A stretch of 64,000 bases of DNA from Legionella spiritensis (GTDB taxonomy: Bacteria > Pseudomonadota > Gammaproteobacteria > Legionellales > Legionellaceae), in the NCBI RefSeq assembly GCF_900186965.1, contig NZ_LT906457.1, forward strand, positions 1,390,501 through 1,454,500, written 5' to 3'. Shown piece after piece: positions 17,744 through 27,603 of the stretch. Below the pieces are notes generated by a model. The model was not told the origin of the DNA. It saw only the letters and a list, made by a program, of their open reading frames with translations, and searched no databases. A program made the position numbers and the translations under genes. Numbering within the stretch: the first letter of the stretch is position 1; the number at the start of each line of letters is the position of its first letter.

Positions 17744-17781
17744 GTGCACGGAACCTGGGGTTCTGTACACTTATCTTTTTT
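17744..17781 (+). terminator. Rho-independent terminator of rpoS
   Basis: GTGCACGGAACC pairs with GGTTCTGTACAC (one mismatch and one G-U) across a 3-base loop at 17744-17770. It is followed by TTATCTTTTTT. It lies about 40 bases after the rpoS stop. Confidence 0.75.
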
Positions 17782-17935
17782 GTAGTGTTTCCTGTAACTC
17801 GTCATGAAGGCGAAGCCGAAATGCGGGAAATCGTTCCCCCGGGTACTCAGCTGTTCTACTGGCACAATATTACAATATGAAACCCGCAATACGGCCGCAG
17901 GCCTGCTTACGGGCTACTGTTTTTTGTAAAAAAAT
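17781..17935. repeat. Intergenic palindromic repeat cluster (A-B)
   Basis: Module A (GTAACTCGTCATGAAGGCGA, ending in GAAATGCGGG) covers about 17794-17828. Module B in reverse (GAAACCCGCAATACGGCCGC through CTTACGGGCTAC) covers about 17879-17917. The flank TTGTAGTGTTTCCTGTA before module A also appears, inverted, next to the copy at 50.4 kb, so the repeated unit is longer than the palindromes. From 17936 to 18010 there is no gene; a short GGGACACACGCCCTG motif is the only notable feature. Confidence 0.8.
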
Positions 17936-18010
17936 GGTGCCAGGAAAATTTGGGACACACGCCCTGAATTATAATGGCGTATTCAAAAAACGTGCATAAC
18001 GGCTGATCGG

Positions 18011-19261
18011 TTATTGATTGAAATCTATGGCAAGATCTTGCCAGCAGCTGGAGTAATCCAATTGTCGGGCAGGGTGGGAGATTGCACGTTTATTGATTAG
18101 CCATGGTTCGCGGGTTTCAAACATAAAGGCCAGAGTATTTTCATATTTCGCCGGTTTGAGATCAGCCGTTGTTGCTTGCTGATAAGTGTCCTTATCAGGC
18201 CCATGAGCGGTCATACAGTTATGGATACTTACTCCGCCCGGAAGAAACCCTTGTTGTTTCGCATCATATTCTCCGGTGATTAAGCCCATCAACTCGCTCA
18301 TGATATTGCGGTGGAAGTAGGGGGGTCTGAACGTGTTTTCAGCAACCATCCAGCGCGGTGGAAAAATAACGAAATCAAGGTTGGCAACGCCCGGTGTTTC
18401 GCTTTCCGACGTTAAAACGGTAAATATGGACGGATCGGGATGGTCGAAGCTTACTGTATTAATGGTGTTAAACAAGGCCAAATCATAACTGTATGGGGCG
18501 TAATTACCTTGCCAGGCTACGACATTTAACGGAGAGTGATGACTTTGTGCTGTCCATAGATTCTGCTGGTATTTGCATAAAAGTTCGACTTCCTCACGGT
18601 TAGTTACATAGGCGGCGCAAGGGTACTGAAAATGTCTTGGATTGGCAAGTCCGTTCGCGCCGACAGGACCTAGTTGCGGCAGTGTCAGCGGCGACCCCAT
18701 GTTTTCACAGATATAACCGCAGGCGAGTGGGCTGATTAATTCAACCATAAAGACTACGCCTCTGGGAATTACCGCAATTTTTCCGGGCGCAACGGCCAGT
18801 TTTCCGAATTCGGTAAACAATAGTAATTCGCCAAGGTAGGGCACAATAAGCATTTCACCGTCGCTGTTACTGAAAAAACGCCGGTTCATGGAAACATTGC
18901 ATTGATAGATATAGGCATTGTTACCCCGGTTGCCTGCAACGTGAAAAAGACCATCGACAAAATCCACGGGGTTTTCCGGAGGCGGGAGCGGGGACCATCG
19001 GTACGGATTAGGCGCCTGCAGAACATCGTAATCGACGAGAGTTGTTGTCCTGAAAGGTTTATAGTCCTGGTGTACAACGGAAGGTGCGGTGCGGTATAAC
19101 CAGCTTTTCAAGTTGAGATGCCTTGGCCGGGTAAATGCGCTGCCGCTGAGTTGTTCGGCGTACAATCCAAAAGGGCATTGTTGCGGTGAATTCTGATTTT
19201 CAGGCAAAGAACCCGGGATTGCCTCGGTTTGATGGTGGTTGCCGAATCCTGCTAAATACAC
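18011..19261 (-). CDS. hmgA: Homogentisate 1,2-dioxygenase
   Basis: It opens the aromatic ring of homogentisate to maleylacetoacetate in tyrosine and phenylalanine breakdown. In Legionella, homogentisate is also the source of the brown melanin-like pigment. The 416-residue protein begins [19 protein letters not shown], typical of the family. The C-terminal iron-binding region is visible: [20 protein letters not shown] and later [13 protein letters not shown]. No maleylacetoacetate isomerase or fumarylacetoacetase gene is adjacent. It is divergent from yebC. Confidence 0.95.
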   Translation of the reverse strand: MYLAGFGNHHQTEAIPGSLPENQNSPQQCPFGLYAEQLSGSAFTRPRHLNLKSWLYRTAPSVVHQDYKPFRTTTLVDYDVLQAPNPYRWSPLPPPENPVDFVDGLFHVAGNRGNNAYIYQCNVSMNRRFFSNSDGEMLIVPYLGELLLFTEFGKLAVAPGKIAVIPRGVVFMVELISPLACGYICENMGSPLTLPQLGPVGANGLANPRHFQYPCAAYVTNREEVELLCKYQQNLWTAQSHHSPLNVVAWQGNYAPYSYDLALFNTINTVSFDHPDPSIFTVLTSESETPGVANLDFVIFPPRWMVAENTFRPPYFHRNIMSELMGLITGEYDAKQQGFLPGGVSIHNCMTAHGPDKDTYQQATTADLKPAKYENTLAFMFETREPWLINKRAISHPARQLDYSSCWQDLAIDFNQ

Positions 19262-19371
19262 TGAGTATCCTCCTCTGAAAATAACGTCGTTAGCATAGCT
19301 CTTTTTGTCCAGGCTTGTCGAGGCGGATCATCCGTTCTTTTTATTCGACTAAGAGTAGATACCCAAGATAC

Positions 19372-19399
19372 TTTAAAATGCAAGTTTTATGGGTATAAT
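19372..19399 (+). promoter_or_regulatory. sigma-70-type promoter of yebC-ruvCA
   Basis: A perfect TATAAT (19394-19399) lies 16 bases after TTTAAA (19372-19377) and about 36 bases before the yebC ATG. Confidence 0.65.
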
Positions 19400-19435
19400 C
19401 CTGTGGCATAAAGTTTTATTAATGAGGTAGGGGCT

Positions 19436-20182
19436 ATGGCTGGTCACAGTAAATGGGCAAACATTAAATTCAGAAAAGGGGTGCAGGATGCCCGGCGGGG
19501 GAAGATTTTCACCAAGCTGATTCGAGAAATCACGGTTGCAGCGCGTATGGGTGGTGGTGATGAAGACACTAATCCAAGGTTGCGCGACGCGGTGATCAAA
19601 GCGCTGAAAGCAAATATGAAGCGAGATACCATTGATAACGCCATAAAACGCGGTGCTGGCGGCATGGATGGTGAAAATATGATGGAAATGCGTTATGAAG
19701 GGTATGGCCCCGGTGGCGTGGCGATTTTAGTTGATTGTTTATCGGACAATAAAAATCGTACTGTTTCGGAAGTAAGGCATGCTTTTACAAAACATGGCGG
19801 AAATCTGGGAACGGATGGTTCGGTTGCCTATCTCTTTAATAAACAGGGAGAAATCCTGCTGGCACCCGATGTGAAGGAAGAAGATGCGATGGAACTGGCT
19901 ATAGAAGCCGGCGCGGATGATGTGGTGATGGATGAGGGACAAATGGAAATCATTACCGGCCCGGAAAGCTATCACACGGTCATGGCCGCTTTACAAAAGG
20001 GGAATTTTGAAATCGAGCAATCACAATTAACGATGAGGGCACAAACCATGGTACCTCTCGAAAAGGAAACAGCGGAAAGCTTGATTAAATTGATTGATAT
20101 GCTGGAAGATTTGGACGATGTGCAGGAAGTTCACAGCAATGCCCAATTTCCGGATGACTTGTTTGAATCGATGAACGGATGA
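19436..20182 (+). CDS. yebC: YebC/PmpR-family regulatory protein
   Basis: The 248-residue protein begins [20 protein letters not shown], diagnostic of the YebC/TACO1 family. Members act as DNA-binding regulators or as translation factors easing polyproline stalls; the role here is not shown. A ribosome site (GAGGTAGGGG) precedes the ATG. It overlaps ruvC by 4 bases, so the genes are translationally coupled. Confidence 0.95.
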   Translation: MAGHSKWANIKFRKGVQDARRGKIFTKLIREITVAARMGGGDEDTNPRLRDAVIKALKANMKRDTIDNAIKRGAGGMDGENMMEMRYEGYGPGGVAILVDCLSDNKNRTVSEVRHAFTKHGGNLGTDGSVAYLFNKQGEILLAPDVKEEDAMELAIEAGADDVVMDEGQMEIITGPESYHTVMAALQKGNFEIEQSQLTMRAQTMVPLEKETAESLIKLIDMLEDLDDVQEVHSNAQFPDDLFESMNG

Positions 20183-20673
20183 GTATTATTTTAGGAATCG
20201 ATCCCGGTTCACGGATTACGGGGTATGGGATAATCAGGGAGGAAAAACGAAGCATCTGCTACGTGGACAGCGGTTGCATTCGAACCTCGGAAGGACAATT
20301 AAGTCATCGTTTGCTGGAAATCTTTGACGGGATCTGTCAGTTAATGGATGATTATCATCCTGATACGGTGGCTATTGAACAGGTTTTTATACATCAAAAC
20401 CCGAACTCCGCGTTAAAATTGGGTCACGCCAGAGGCGCTGCGATGGTCGCGGCGGCTTCGCATCGGGTGCCGGTCAGTGAATATTCCGCCCGTCTTGTCA
20501 AGCAATCCGTCGTTGGTTACGGGGCGGCACGCAAGGAACAGGTCAAGCAGATGGTTGTTCATTTATTAGGTTTGAGCAGCGCACCGCAAAATGATGCGGC
20601 GGATGCTCTGGCGATAGCGATATGCCATAGCCATATGCGGCATAGCGTCCTGGCTTTGCAACGGTCACGCTGA
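20179..20673 (+). CDS. ruvC: Holliday junction resolvase RuvC
   Basis: RuvC is the endonuclease that cuts Holliday junctions. The 164-residue protein has the catalytic acidic residues in [14 protein letters not shown] (Asp7), AIEQVF (Glu), and the C-terminal [11 protein letters not shown] (two Asp). It is slightly shorter than the 173 residues of E. coli RuvC, but the fold appears complete. It overlaps yebC and lies 11 bases before ruvA. Confidence 0.96.
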   Translation: MSIILGIDPGSRITGYGIIREEKRSICYVDSGCIRTSEGQLSHRLLEIFDGICQLMDDYHPDTVAIEQVFIHQNPNSALKLGHARGAAMVAAASHRVPVSEYSARLVKQSVVGYGAARKEQVKQMVVHLLGLSSAPQNDAADALAIAICHSHMRHSVLALQRSR

Positions 20674-20684
20674 AGGAGAAGATA

Positions 20685-21299
20685 ATGATAGGTTGGCTGC
20701 AAGGTACCATAATGGACAAACAGCACCCAGGAAAAATGGTGATCAACGTTAATGGAGTCGGCTATGATGTCGAGACATCTCTTCAGACTTTTTTTAATCT
20801 GGAATCTCAAACGAGTGAATCCATAGGGCTGCATATTCATACGGTGGTTCGAGAAGACGCATTGCTGTTGTATGGTTTTGTTAACAGACAGGAACGGGCT
20901 TTATTTCGTAACCTGATTAAGATCAATGGCATTGGACCCAAAGTGGCTATGAGCATTCTCTCAAGTGTTAGTGTCGGTGAGTTTATACAAGGTATTCATC
21001 AGCAAAATACGGCCATGTTGTCAAAAATTCCGGGGATTGGGAAAAAAACGGCCGAACGGTTAGTCATTGAAATGAAAGACAGTATCAAGCAATTTGACTC
21101 TATGAATATGGAGGCTGCTCTCTCGCTACAGACTTCTTCCACTTCCCCGCAGCGTGACCAGGCAGAGGCTATCAGTGCTCTTGAAGCTCTGGGCTATAAA
21201 CCGCAGGAAGCTATGAGAGCGGTTGCTAAAGTTGATGATGGCAATAAATCCTGCGAGCAATTAATAAGACAGGCTTTACAGATATTGGCTGCAAGATGA
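20685..21299 (+). CDS. ruvA: Holliday junction DNA helicase subunit RuvA
   Basis: RuvA binds the Holliday junction and loads the RuvB motor. The 204-residue protein has the N-terminal OB fold (MIGWLQGTIMDKQHPGKMVI), two helix-hairpin-helix motifs (INGIGPKVAMSIL and IPGIGKKTAERLVIEMKD) and the C-terminal RuvB-contact domain (EALGYKPQEAMRAV). ruvB does not follow; the next gene is on the other strand, so ruvB must be elsewhere. Confidence 0.96.
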   Translation: MIGWLQGTIMDKQHPGKMVINVNGVGYDVETSLQTFFNLESQTSESIGLHIHTVVREDALLLYGFVNRQERALFRNLIKINGIGPKVAMSILSSVSVGEFIQGIHQQNTAMLSKIPGIGKKTAERLVIEMKDSIKQFDSMNMEAALSLQTSSTSPQRDQAEAISALEALGYKPQEAMRAVAKVDDGNKSCEQLIRQALQILAAR

Positions 21300-21313
21300 A
21301 ACGTGTACAGAAC

Positions 21314-22789
21314 TTACGTCTCGTGTTTTTTATTCTCTATGCTTAAGCGGCCGGTAGCGTCGCTTTCAGCCGATAGTTTCATGTGTCGGTGAACAGGAAA
21401 ATACACGCGTACGATAAGACCGGTTCCTTCGGTTGGCGAATCCAGCTCGACTTTGCCCCCATGCAGTTCAGTAATTTGTTGCACAATGGCCAGGCCAAGC
21501 CCGCTGCCCGGGCTTTTATTGCCCAGAACCCTGAAAAAACGCTCAAATACTCTTGCCTGTAATTCGCTGGGAATCCCCGGGCCATTGTCACAGACTTCCA
21601 GAACCAGATTATCATTTTCATGGTAAACACGAACAACGACTTTCCCCATCTCTTTACAGTACCGAATGGCATTATCAACCAGATTACGAACCAGAATACT
21701 GACGGCCGTGAGGTTGCCGGCAAATTCCGGCAGGTAATCGGCGTGTTCAAACTCCAAATCTATTTGTTTTTCTACGGCACTGGGAGCCAGCATGGCTAAT
21801 ACATCCCGGGTTATTTTAACCAGATTGACCTGATCAATGTCATTAATCCCGGACGCTTCGGGAACCAGTTTACTCATGGTCAGGAGTTGTTGAATGATAT
21901 GAGTGCTGCGATTGACGCTGGCAATCAGTTTTTGCAGAGCCTGGTTTTTTTCTTCGACATTACTGGTATTAAGCGCGACCTGAGCCTGTGCCTTGAGTGC
22001 GGCTAATGGCGTTCGTAATTCATGGGCTGCGTCCGCGGCAAAACGTTTTTCTCGCTCAAATCCCTGCTGAAGTCGGTAAAAAAGCTTGTTCAACTCATCG
22101 ATGACCGGCTTTATTTCTTCCGGAACTTCTTTCAAATCGACGGGATCCAGATGGGTCGGGGCACGATTGGCTACTTCCTGCGCAACTCGATCGAGACTGT
22201 CCAGACCCCTGCCAATAATGATCCAGATCAAAAGACCTGACAGCGGGAAGGTGAGCAGCATGATATAAAGATCATCCTGGGCGATGCGATGTCCCAGTTC
22301 GTTTCGAGTATCGTATCGTTCCGCCAGAACGGTTCGTATTCCTGCCTTCTCATTGTACGTTGTGAAAACCCGCCATTTCTGATCGGAAAGAACCTTGTCG
22401 CTGAAACCGTCTTCCTCGGCAATGAGCGGTGTTTTAGGAGCGGAAGAGGAATGGAGCAATAATTTTCCTCCGTTCGTCCAGACCTGAAAATTAAATTTGT
22501 CCAGGTAATTTTTGGGGGGCAGATCGTTTAAAAAACGATGTTTGTAATAATTCTCGATCTTTTCCGGAATGATTTCCAGGGCGTCCTGTATTTTGGTCAA
22601 TGGTCGTTGATGGACATCGTCTCCAAGCAGTGCCTGATAAGACAGGGCGGAAATGGCCATCAAGGTATCGAGATGCTCCTGAATATCTTTTTGATCCAGA
22701 TAATAGTTTCCGATGGCTGTCAGCGTTGTGGTGATGGTGATAGCCAGCAAGAGATTAATTAACAGGAACTTGCGTATGGACGATTTCAC
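21314..22789 (-). CDS. pmrB: PmrB-type sensor histidine kinase
   Basis: This is the membrane sensor of a two-component system. The 491-residue protein has a membrane segment at about 7-27, a periplasmic region, and a second membrane segment at about 178-200. The HisKA motif AADAAHELRTPLAAL follows, with phospho-acceptor His256. The ATPase part has the N box LVRNLVDNAIRYC, G1 DNGPGIP and G2 GSGLGLAIVQQI. The family resembles QseC/PmrB kinases. The name rests on position: a kinase/OmpR-type pair just after ruvA, next to yciB, is where I recall pmrBA in L. pneumophila. It follows the regulator gene by 5 bases. Confidence 0.8.
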   Translation of the reverse strand: MKSSIRKFLLINLLLAITITTTLTAIGNYYLDQKDIQEHLDTLMAISALSYQALLGDDVHQRPLTKIQDALEIIPEKIENYYKHRFLNDLPPKNYLDKFNFQVWTNGGKLLLHSSSAPKTPLIAEEDGFSDKVLSDQKWRVFTTYNEKAGIRTVLAERYDTRNELGHRIAQDDLYIMLLTFPLSGLLIWIIIGRGLDSLDRVAQEVANRAPTHLDPVDLKEVPEEIKPVIDELNKLFYRLQQGFEREKRFAADAAHELRTPLAALKAQAQVALNTSNVEEKNQALQKLIASVNRSTHIIQQLLTMSKLVPEASGINDIDQVNLVKITRDVLAMLAPSAVEKQIDLEFEHADYLPEFAGNLTAVSILVRNLVDNAIRYCKEMGKVVVRVYHENDNLVLEVCDNGPGIPSELQARVFERFFRVLGNKSPGSGLGLAIVQQITELHGGKVELDSPTEGTGLIVRVYFPVHRHMKLSAESDATGRLSIENKKHET

Positions 22790-22794
22790 GGATA

Positions 22795-23463
22795 TTAATT
22801 GCTCTCATTTTTTTCAGCCATATAACCAACACCACGGATGGTGCGGATATAATTGGCATTGAGTTTTTTACGCAGGTTATGGATGTGTACTTCCAGCGCG
22901 TTGCTATCCACGTCTTCATCCCAGCCATAAATGCTTTGCATCAGTTGTTCGCGTGATAAAACCTGTCCACTGTTTTCCAGAAGTTTTTGCAGCAGGGCGA
23001 ACTCTCTTCGCGGGACATTAACTATGACGTTATCGACATAGACGGAGTGCGCCGCCGGATCGAGCATAATATTACGGTATTGCAATACGGAATCGGCACG
23101 CCCGGTAGAACGTCTGACCAATGCCCTGACCCGTGCGCTTAATTCATTCAGGTCAAATGGTTTGATCAAATAATCATCAGCACCGCTGTCCAAACCTTTG
23201 ACCCGGTCTTCAATGGATTCCCGAGCCGTTAAAATGATGACAGGAGTCGTATTGCCATCATTACGAATCGACTGTAAAAAACCCAGGCCGGAGAGCTTGG
23301 GCAAGCCCAGATCAAGAATAATCAATTCAAAGGATTCCGACTTGACGGCTGCTCTTGCTGCCTCACCGTCTTTAAGCCAATCGACAACATATCCAAATTG
23401 AGTGAGACCGGTTTTAACGGCATCACCTAGCAATTCATCATCTTCAACCAGTAGCAATCGCAT
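22795..23463 (-). CDS. pmrA: PmrA-type OmpR-family response regulator
   Basis: The 222-residue regulator has a receiver domain with acidic pocket VEDDE and phospho-acceptor Asp51 (LIILDLGLPKLSG). A C-terminal winged helix follows (ALEVHIHNLRKKLN, then IRTIRGVGYMAEK). In L. pneumophila PmrA directly activates many Dot/Icm effector genes through a tandem cTTAATATT site. A near-match to that site is present at 51633-51652 in this window. The name depends on gene order and family type, not on a search. It is the first gene of the pair, with pmrB following after 5 bases. Confidence 0.8.
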   Translation of the reverse strand: MRLLLVEDDELLGDAVKTGLTQFGYVVDWLKDGEAARAAVKSESFELIILDLGLPKLSGLGFLQSIRNDGNTTPVIILTARESIEDRVKGLDSGADDYLIKPFDLNELSARVRALVRRSTGRADSVLQYRNIMLDPAAHSVYVDNVIVNVPRREFALLQKLLENSGQVLSREQLMQSIYGWDEDVDSNALEVHIHNLRKKLNANYIRTIRGVGYMAEKNESN

Positions 23464-23472
23464 TGTTTGCTC

Positions 23473-24054
23473 CTAATATTTCGGCAGACTTTTTTCAGAG
23501 TCGGCCGAGGATTGTTGAACGACTTCCTTTTCAATCATATGCCGGCTTAAATAGATAGCCTGCAAAACCACAAAAATCAATGTTAATCCGGCACCTCCGA
23601 AGAGTTTAAAATTAACCCAGGTATCAGTGCTGAAATTGTAAGCGACATAAAGATTAAGAATACCCATAAAAATAAAAAATAAAAACCAGGCGTAATTTAA
23701 TCGATACCATATTTTTATTGGTAAATTGATATTTTCTTCCATCATTTTCTGAATGATGGTTTTATTACCCACGAACCGGGAACCAAGAAAAAACAAGGCG
23801 GCAAACCAGTATATTCCTGTCGGTTTCCACTTGATAAACCAGGGATCGTGGAAAATCAAGGTAGCGGCTCCCAAAATAACAATAAGAGCCATGCTGGTTA
23901 AATGCATTTTTTCATAACGATGATGCTTCAGTCGATAAAAGGCGACTTGCCCGACCGATGCTATCATTGCAATCGCTGTGGCATAGTAAATACCGTACAG
24001 TTTATAGGTAAGAAAAAATAGAAGAACGGGGAAAAAATCGAAAAGTAGTTTCAT
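23473..24054 (-). CDS. yciB: YciB/IspZ inner membrane protein
   Basis: The 193-residue protein starts [20 protein letters not shown], the hallmark of the septation protein A family. It has five to six membrane segments and the motif [18 protein letters not shown]. It is linked to cell envelope integrity and division in other bacteria. The stop lies 9 bases before the pmrA-type gene, so it may be cotranscribed with the two-component pair. Confidence 0.93.
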   Translation of the reverse strand: MKLLFDFFPVLLFFLTYKLYGIYYATAIAMIASVGQVAFYRLKHHRYEKMHLTSMALIVILGAATLIFHDPWFIKWKPTGIYWFAALFFLGSRFVGNKTIIQKMMEENINLPIKIWYRLNYAWFLFFIFMGILNLYVAYNFSTDTWVNFKLFGGAGLTLIFVVLQAIYLSRHMIEKEVVQQSSADSEKSLPKY

Positions 24055-24196
24055 GGTTGTTTACTATGTTGTACTTGTAAATAAGTATAACACATTATTT
24101 ATGAAGAACTTGCAACTATACCGGAGATAAAGATTTAATTAAAGCCAAATAGTATTTATTTTAACTTACCAAGCCTGGTTTTCATCTTCTTCCGAC

Positions 24197-24255
24197 TATG
24201 AAACCCGCAATACGGCCGCAGGCCTCCTTACGTGCTACTGTTTTTTGTAAAAGAG
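24197..24255. repeat. Intergenic palindromic repeat, single module B
   Basis: A single reverse module B (GAAACCCGCAATACGGCCGC, then AGGCCTCCTTACGTGCTAC) is followed by the usual TGTTTTTTGTAAAAG tail. It lies just after the lytic transglycosylase gene and may help terminate it. Confidence 0.75.
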
Positions 24256-24256
24256 C

Positions 24257-25828
24257 CTAACCAATAATCAATCTTTGGCCCGGATGAATAAGCGTTATAT
24301 TAATATGCGGATTCAAACGCTTCAGGGTAGACACTTTGGAATTAAACTGTTTGGCAATGCGGCTTAAACTGTCACCGGCTTTTACGATGTAGACACCGGC
24401 TTTTGGCGTTTTTTTCCAAATAATCAATTGCTGGCCTTTGCGTAGCGGCATTTTGGCATCAAGTACGTTCCAGTTACTGATTTCCGCGACGGACACGTTG
24501 TATTTTTTTTCCAGATTTTTGTACGTTTCACCCGATTGGACAATATGAACCACTTTATAAGGTTGACCAGATGTTTCCTGCGCCGGGGCATTAATGATGA
24601 CCGGTTGTTTTGACGATGACAGAGTAGTATTTTTACTGCTTGGAATCAGTAAAAACTGCCCGGTCTTAAGTTTTTCAGAGCGCAACCGGTTCAGCTCCCG
24701 AATCAGTTTCACTGTCGTAAAATAACGACTGGCAATGGCGCTTAGCGACTCGCCTTTTTGTACTTGATGACGCATCCAGCTTACCCGTTTCTCTTCAGGA
24801 ACATGCGCCAGATTACGATTGAATTTCGCGACCTTGTCGGTGGGAATAAGCAGTTTATACGGTTTATACGGCGCTGTCGCCCAGCGATTGTAGCCGGGAT
24901 TCAGTTGAATAAGCTCTTTATACGTCATGCCGGCCATCTTTGCGGCATGATTTAAGTCAATCTGGCTGCCGATATTTACTTCCTCAAAATAAGGCGTATG
25001 AGGAATGTCCGGTAGTTTGACATGATATCGTTGCGGGTATTTGATGACTTCCGCTAACGCCAGCAGCCGGGGGACGTAAGCTCTGGTCTCGTTAGGCACT
25101 CTTAAATTCCAGAAACGGACATTGCGGAATCGTCCGCTGCTTTTGACCGCTCTTGAAATGGTTCCTTCACCGGAATCGTAAGCGGCAATAGCCAATATCC
25201 AGTCGCCATGAAAAAATTTGTTCAGATAGGCCAGGTAGTTTAAAGCGGCGTCGGTGGATGGCTGAATGCTTCGGCGTGCGTCAAACCACCAGTCCTGTTT
25301 TAAACCAAGAGTCGTACCTGTACCGGGCATTAACTGCCATAATCCCGCAGCGCCCGCTCCCGAGTAGGCGAAAGGGTCAAATGTGCTTTCAATCATGGGT
25401 ATCAAGGCTAATTCGCCGGGGAGTTTTCTTTTTTTGATTTCTGTCGTGATGTGATAAATATAAGGTTCTGCTTTGGCCAGATATTGCAGGTAGCTGGGGT
25501 GAGCGACGATCCAGCGGATTTGTGCCTGTACTTCAGGCTGGGTGGTTTCGTGATTTAACTGGAACTGATTGCGAAGGACGTCCCATACGGAAGGAACTGA
25601 ACGGGAATAAGCCGGATTAATTCCTCCGTAACTTATTAAAAAACAAATAAATAATCTTGCCAGCAGGGATAGCGTAACCTTCAATGTAACAGCCTGTACT
25701 GAATGAATGGGTTGCCAGTGTACTAAATAATTGTCAGGTGATAAACCTTTTTTTGTTTTTAAATTATACGAACAGGTTTCAAATAATTCGTGTTTGTTTT
25801 CGCAACCGTTTGAGATAAAGCGTAACAA
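24257..25828 (-). CDS. mltD: Membrane-bound lytic murein transglycosylase D (LysM type)
   Basis: The enzyme cleaves peptidoglycan glycan strands to 1,6-anhydromuropeptides. The SLT domain has the catalytic Glu in LIPMIESTFDPFA, then AAGLWQLMPGTG and AIAAYDSGEGT. Three LysM modules follow (starting HQVQKGESLSA, HIVQSGETYKN and YIVKAGDSLSR), ending exactly at the C-terminus. The start is unsure. TTG 25828 gives 523 residues with a long N-terminal tail before the hydrophobic export segment (LSLLARLFICFLISYGG, about 55-70), and no better start with a clear ribosome site was found. The hydrophobic segment could be an anchor or signal peptide. Confidence 0.9.
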   Translation of the reverse strand: MLRFISNGCENKHELFETCSYNLKTKKGLSPDNYLVHWQPIHSVQAVTLKVTLSLLARLFICFLISYGGINPAYSRSVPSVWDVLRNQFQLNHETTQPEVQAQIRWIVAHPSYLQYLAKAEPYIYHITTEIKKRKLPGELALIPMIESTFDPFAYSGAGAAGLWQLMPGTGTTLGLKQDWWFDARRSIQPSTDAALNYLAYLNKFFHGDWILAIAAYDSGEGTISRAVKSSGRFRNVRFWNLRVPNETRAYVPRLLALAEVIKYPQRYHVKLPDIPHTPYFEEVNIGSQIDLNHAAKMAGMTYKELIQLNPGYNRWATAPYKPYKLLIPTDKVAKFNRNLAHVPEEKRVSWMRHQVQKGESLSAIASRYFTTVKLIRELNRLRSEKLKTGQFLLIPSSKNTTLSSSKQPVIINAPAQETSGQPYKVVHIVQSGETYKNLEKKYNVSVAEISNWNVLDAKMPLRKGQQLIIWKKTPKAGVYIVKAGDSLSRIAKQFNSKVSTLKRLNPHINITLIHPGQRLIIG

Positions 25829-25924
25829 ATATCGAATAATCTATTGATATTAAAAGAAAATAGCATTTGACTGATACTTTAAAATAAAATATCAGTCAGT
25901 GTTTATTTTCATAAATCAGAATGT

Positions 25925-27481
25925 TTAATTGAATTTTGAAAACAGGAGTTCTTTGGGACGATCATGCTCGATGTGTTCTTGAACAGTTGACAGGAGTTGT
26001 TCGATATAGTCCTCCGAACGTGTTGTTGTTTTAGAGCGAAAGAAATCGTAAACAGGATGATTATGTTTTTTTACGATATTGTATAACTCGTGATCCTTTT
26101 TAAAATTTTCAATCTCCTCTTTGATGTCTTGCATGTCACCATTTTGTTTCTTAATATGTGCGACAAAGGCCAGAAGGATGCTACCCTTTTTTACACGCCC
26201 GGTTTTTCTGGATGTCTTCATGGACGCTGCGTGCGTTTTGAGTTTTTGTAGAATATCCCCGACATCCTTGGGCAGAGGATATTGTGATTCCGGAACATCA
26301 ATATTTAAATAGGCTAATTGTTTTTCGGTTTTATTTCTCTGGTGCTGTTGCTCGGTCGCATGTCTGGATGCCCAGGCTTCGAATTTAAACGTTTTGCTAT
26401 ACTGTTCCTTGAATTTTTCTCCGAGCCAGGTGTGCATATCAGCCGTCGGGTGAACATCATCCCAAAACATATATCCTTCAGACGGAGAGATATGTTCCTT
26501 TCGATCAACAGGATCTGCCCAATGCTCGCTGAATTCTTCCGACTCGGTATAGGGTTGGGTTAATTTGCCTTTTTCGAAACCGTATTCTTCCGGGTTATCA
26601 TACACTTGTGTCAATAGGGAACTGACGTCAAAAACGTCGAGAAACACAGGGGGCGAGGCGTCTTTATATTTTTCCTGCAATGCCCGACATTTTTTTGCCA
26701 ATTGCTCGTTAAAGTGCTTTGACACCACTTGAGCGTTTTGCTGTTCTATTTCATCCTGGCGCTGATATCTGGGGGTTAAGGATAAATCAGGAAGGTTAAA
26801 CAAGACGAAATTGCGGTAGCCATGTTCGATCAATTGTTCGATGTTTTTAATACGTTCCGCGACCGCTTTGTCCGCTTCCTCGTTAGTGGGCCTTTCGTTG
26901 ACGGTGATTAAATCATTGGCACCGGACCATTCAATGACCAGAGTGTCGTTTTTTTCCTGTTCGGAAACGTCGTATTTTTCGTCATCGTTCAGTAATAATT
27001 CCCGCTTTTTTTCCAGCGTGGCAACAATTTCCCGCGCTCCCTCTTTCGAAAGATCAAACGTGAATTCCCCGGAATAATCATGCGCGGTCAACCCGCCTTC
27101 GCAATAAAACCGGGCGTATTGATGTCCTTCAAAAAAAACGTGGCCATCGTCATCAAGACTGAAGGCTTCTTCATTTCGTTCGCGAATGCCGCGCTCATCA
27201 TCGAGGATTTTATCGGCCAAATCGGCGTTGTCCCTGGCATTTCTTTTAAGATGAGCTTTTCTGCGCGTGCGATCGATAAGGAATTGTTCCGCCATCCCCG
27301 CGGCAATAAAATCCCCCCAGAGAAAGCCGTTGGTAAACCGTCCTCTTGGTGATTTGCTGCTTAACCCGCTGAAATAACTCATGGGAATCAGACCAAACAA
27401 TTTTCGTCGGTCCATCGTACCTTTATCAGACAAACTGTCACCTAAAACGACCACATGAGTCATGGACTTTGGTTTCGTCAC
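25925..27481 (-). CDS. GDSL/SGNH-type lipolytic enzyme, possibly translocated
   Basis: The 518-residue protein has the SGNH blocks in order: VVVLGDSLSDKGT (nucleophile Ser, about residue 15), the Gly near SPRGRFTNG, SGANDLI (block III, Asn) and DDVHPTADMH (block V, Asp and His). This is the pattern of the Legionella PlaA/PlaC/PlaD phospholipase group, as is YCEGGLTAHDYS. It differs from secreted members in having no signal peptide. It also has a charged insertion of about 40 residues after block I and a helical C-terminal extension of about 130 residues. GTG 27481 is chosen because AGGATAATA precedes it. The product is probably a cytosolic or type IV-translocated phospholipase/acyltransferase. 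Confidence 0.72.
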   Translation of the reverse strand: MTKPKSMTHVVVLGDSLSDKGTMDRRKLFGLIPMSYFSGLSSKSPRGRFTNGFLWGDFIAAGMAEQFLIDRTRRKAHLKRNARDNADLADKILDDERGIRERNEEAFSLDDDGHVFFEGHQYARFYCEGGLTAHDYSGEFTFDLSKEGAREIVATLEKKRELLLNDDEKYDVSEQEKNDTLVIEWSGANDLITVNERPTNEEADKAVAERIKNIEQLIEHGYRNFVLFNLPDLSLTPRYQRQDEIEQQNAQVVSKHFNEQLAKKCRALQEKYKDASPPVFLDVFDVSSLLTQVYDNPEEYGFEKGKLTQPYTESEEFSEHWADPVDRKEHISPSEGYMFWDDVHPTADMHTWLGEKFKEQYSKTFKFEAWASRHATEQQHQRNKTEKQLAYLNIDVPESQYPLPKDVGDILQKLKTHAASMKTSRKTGRVKKGSILLAFVAHIKKQNGDMQDIKEEIENFKKDHELYNIVKKHNHPVYDFFRSKTTTRSEDYIEQLLSTVQEHIEHDRPKELLFSKFN

Positions 27482-27570
27482 ACTATTATCCTGAATAAGT
27501 CTTCTATAAGAGGATATTATATACAATATGATCAAATAATGTAAGGATGTGCGGATGGATTAATGTACAA

Positions 27571-27598
27571 ATCTGTAGCTCGCAAGAAGGCTACAAAT
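27571..27598. repeat. Short decayed GTAGC hairpin, possible remnant of the intergenic repeat
   Basis: TGTAGCTCGCAAGAAGGCTACA forms a 6-bp stem (TGTAGC/GCTACA). It resembles the outer ends of the GTAGCCCG repeats. It lies just after gloB in that gene's direction and could serve as a weak terminator. Confidence 0.4.
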
Positions 27599-27603
27599 AA
27601 CTT

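Noticed and set aside
17942-17966. GGGACACACGCCCTG near 17950 and GAGGACACGCCCTG near 59876 as shared mobile-element remnants
   Set aside because: The shared motif is only about 14 bases and the flanks are unrelated, so it is too short to support a claim.
27516-27545. Possible PmrA-type half site (CTTACATT) upstream of the GDSL hydrolase gene
   Set aside because: There is a good TATAAT, but the second half site is missing, so only an ordinary promoter is supported.
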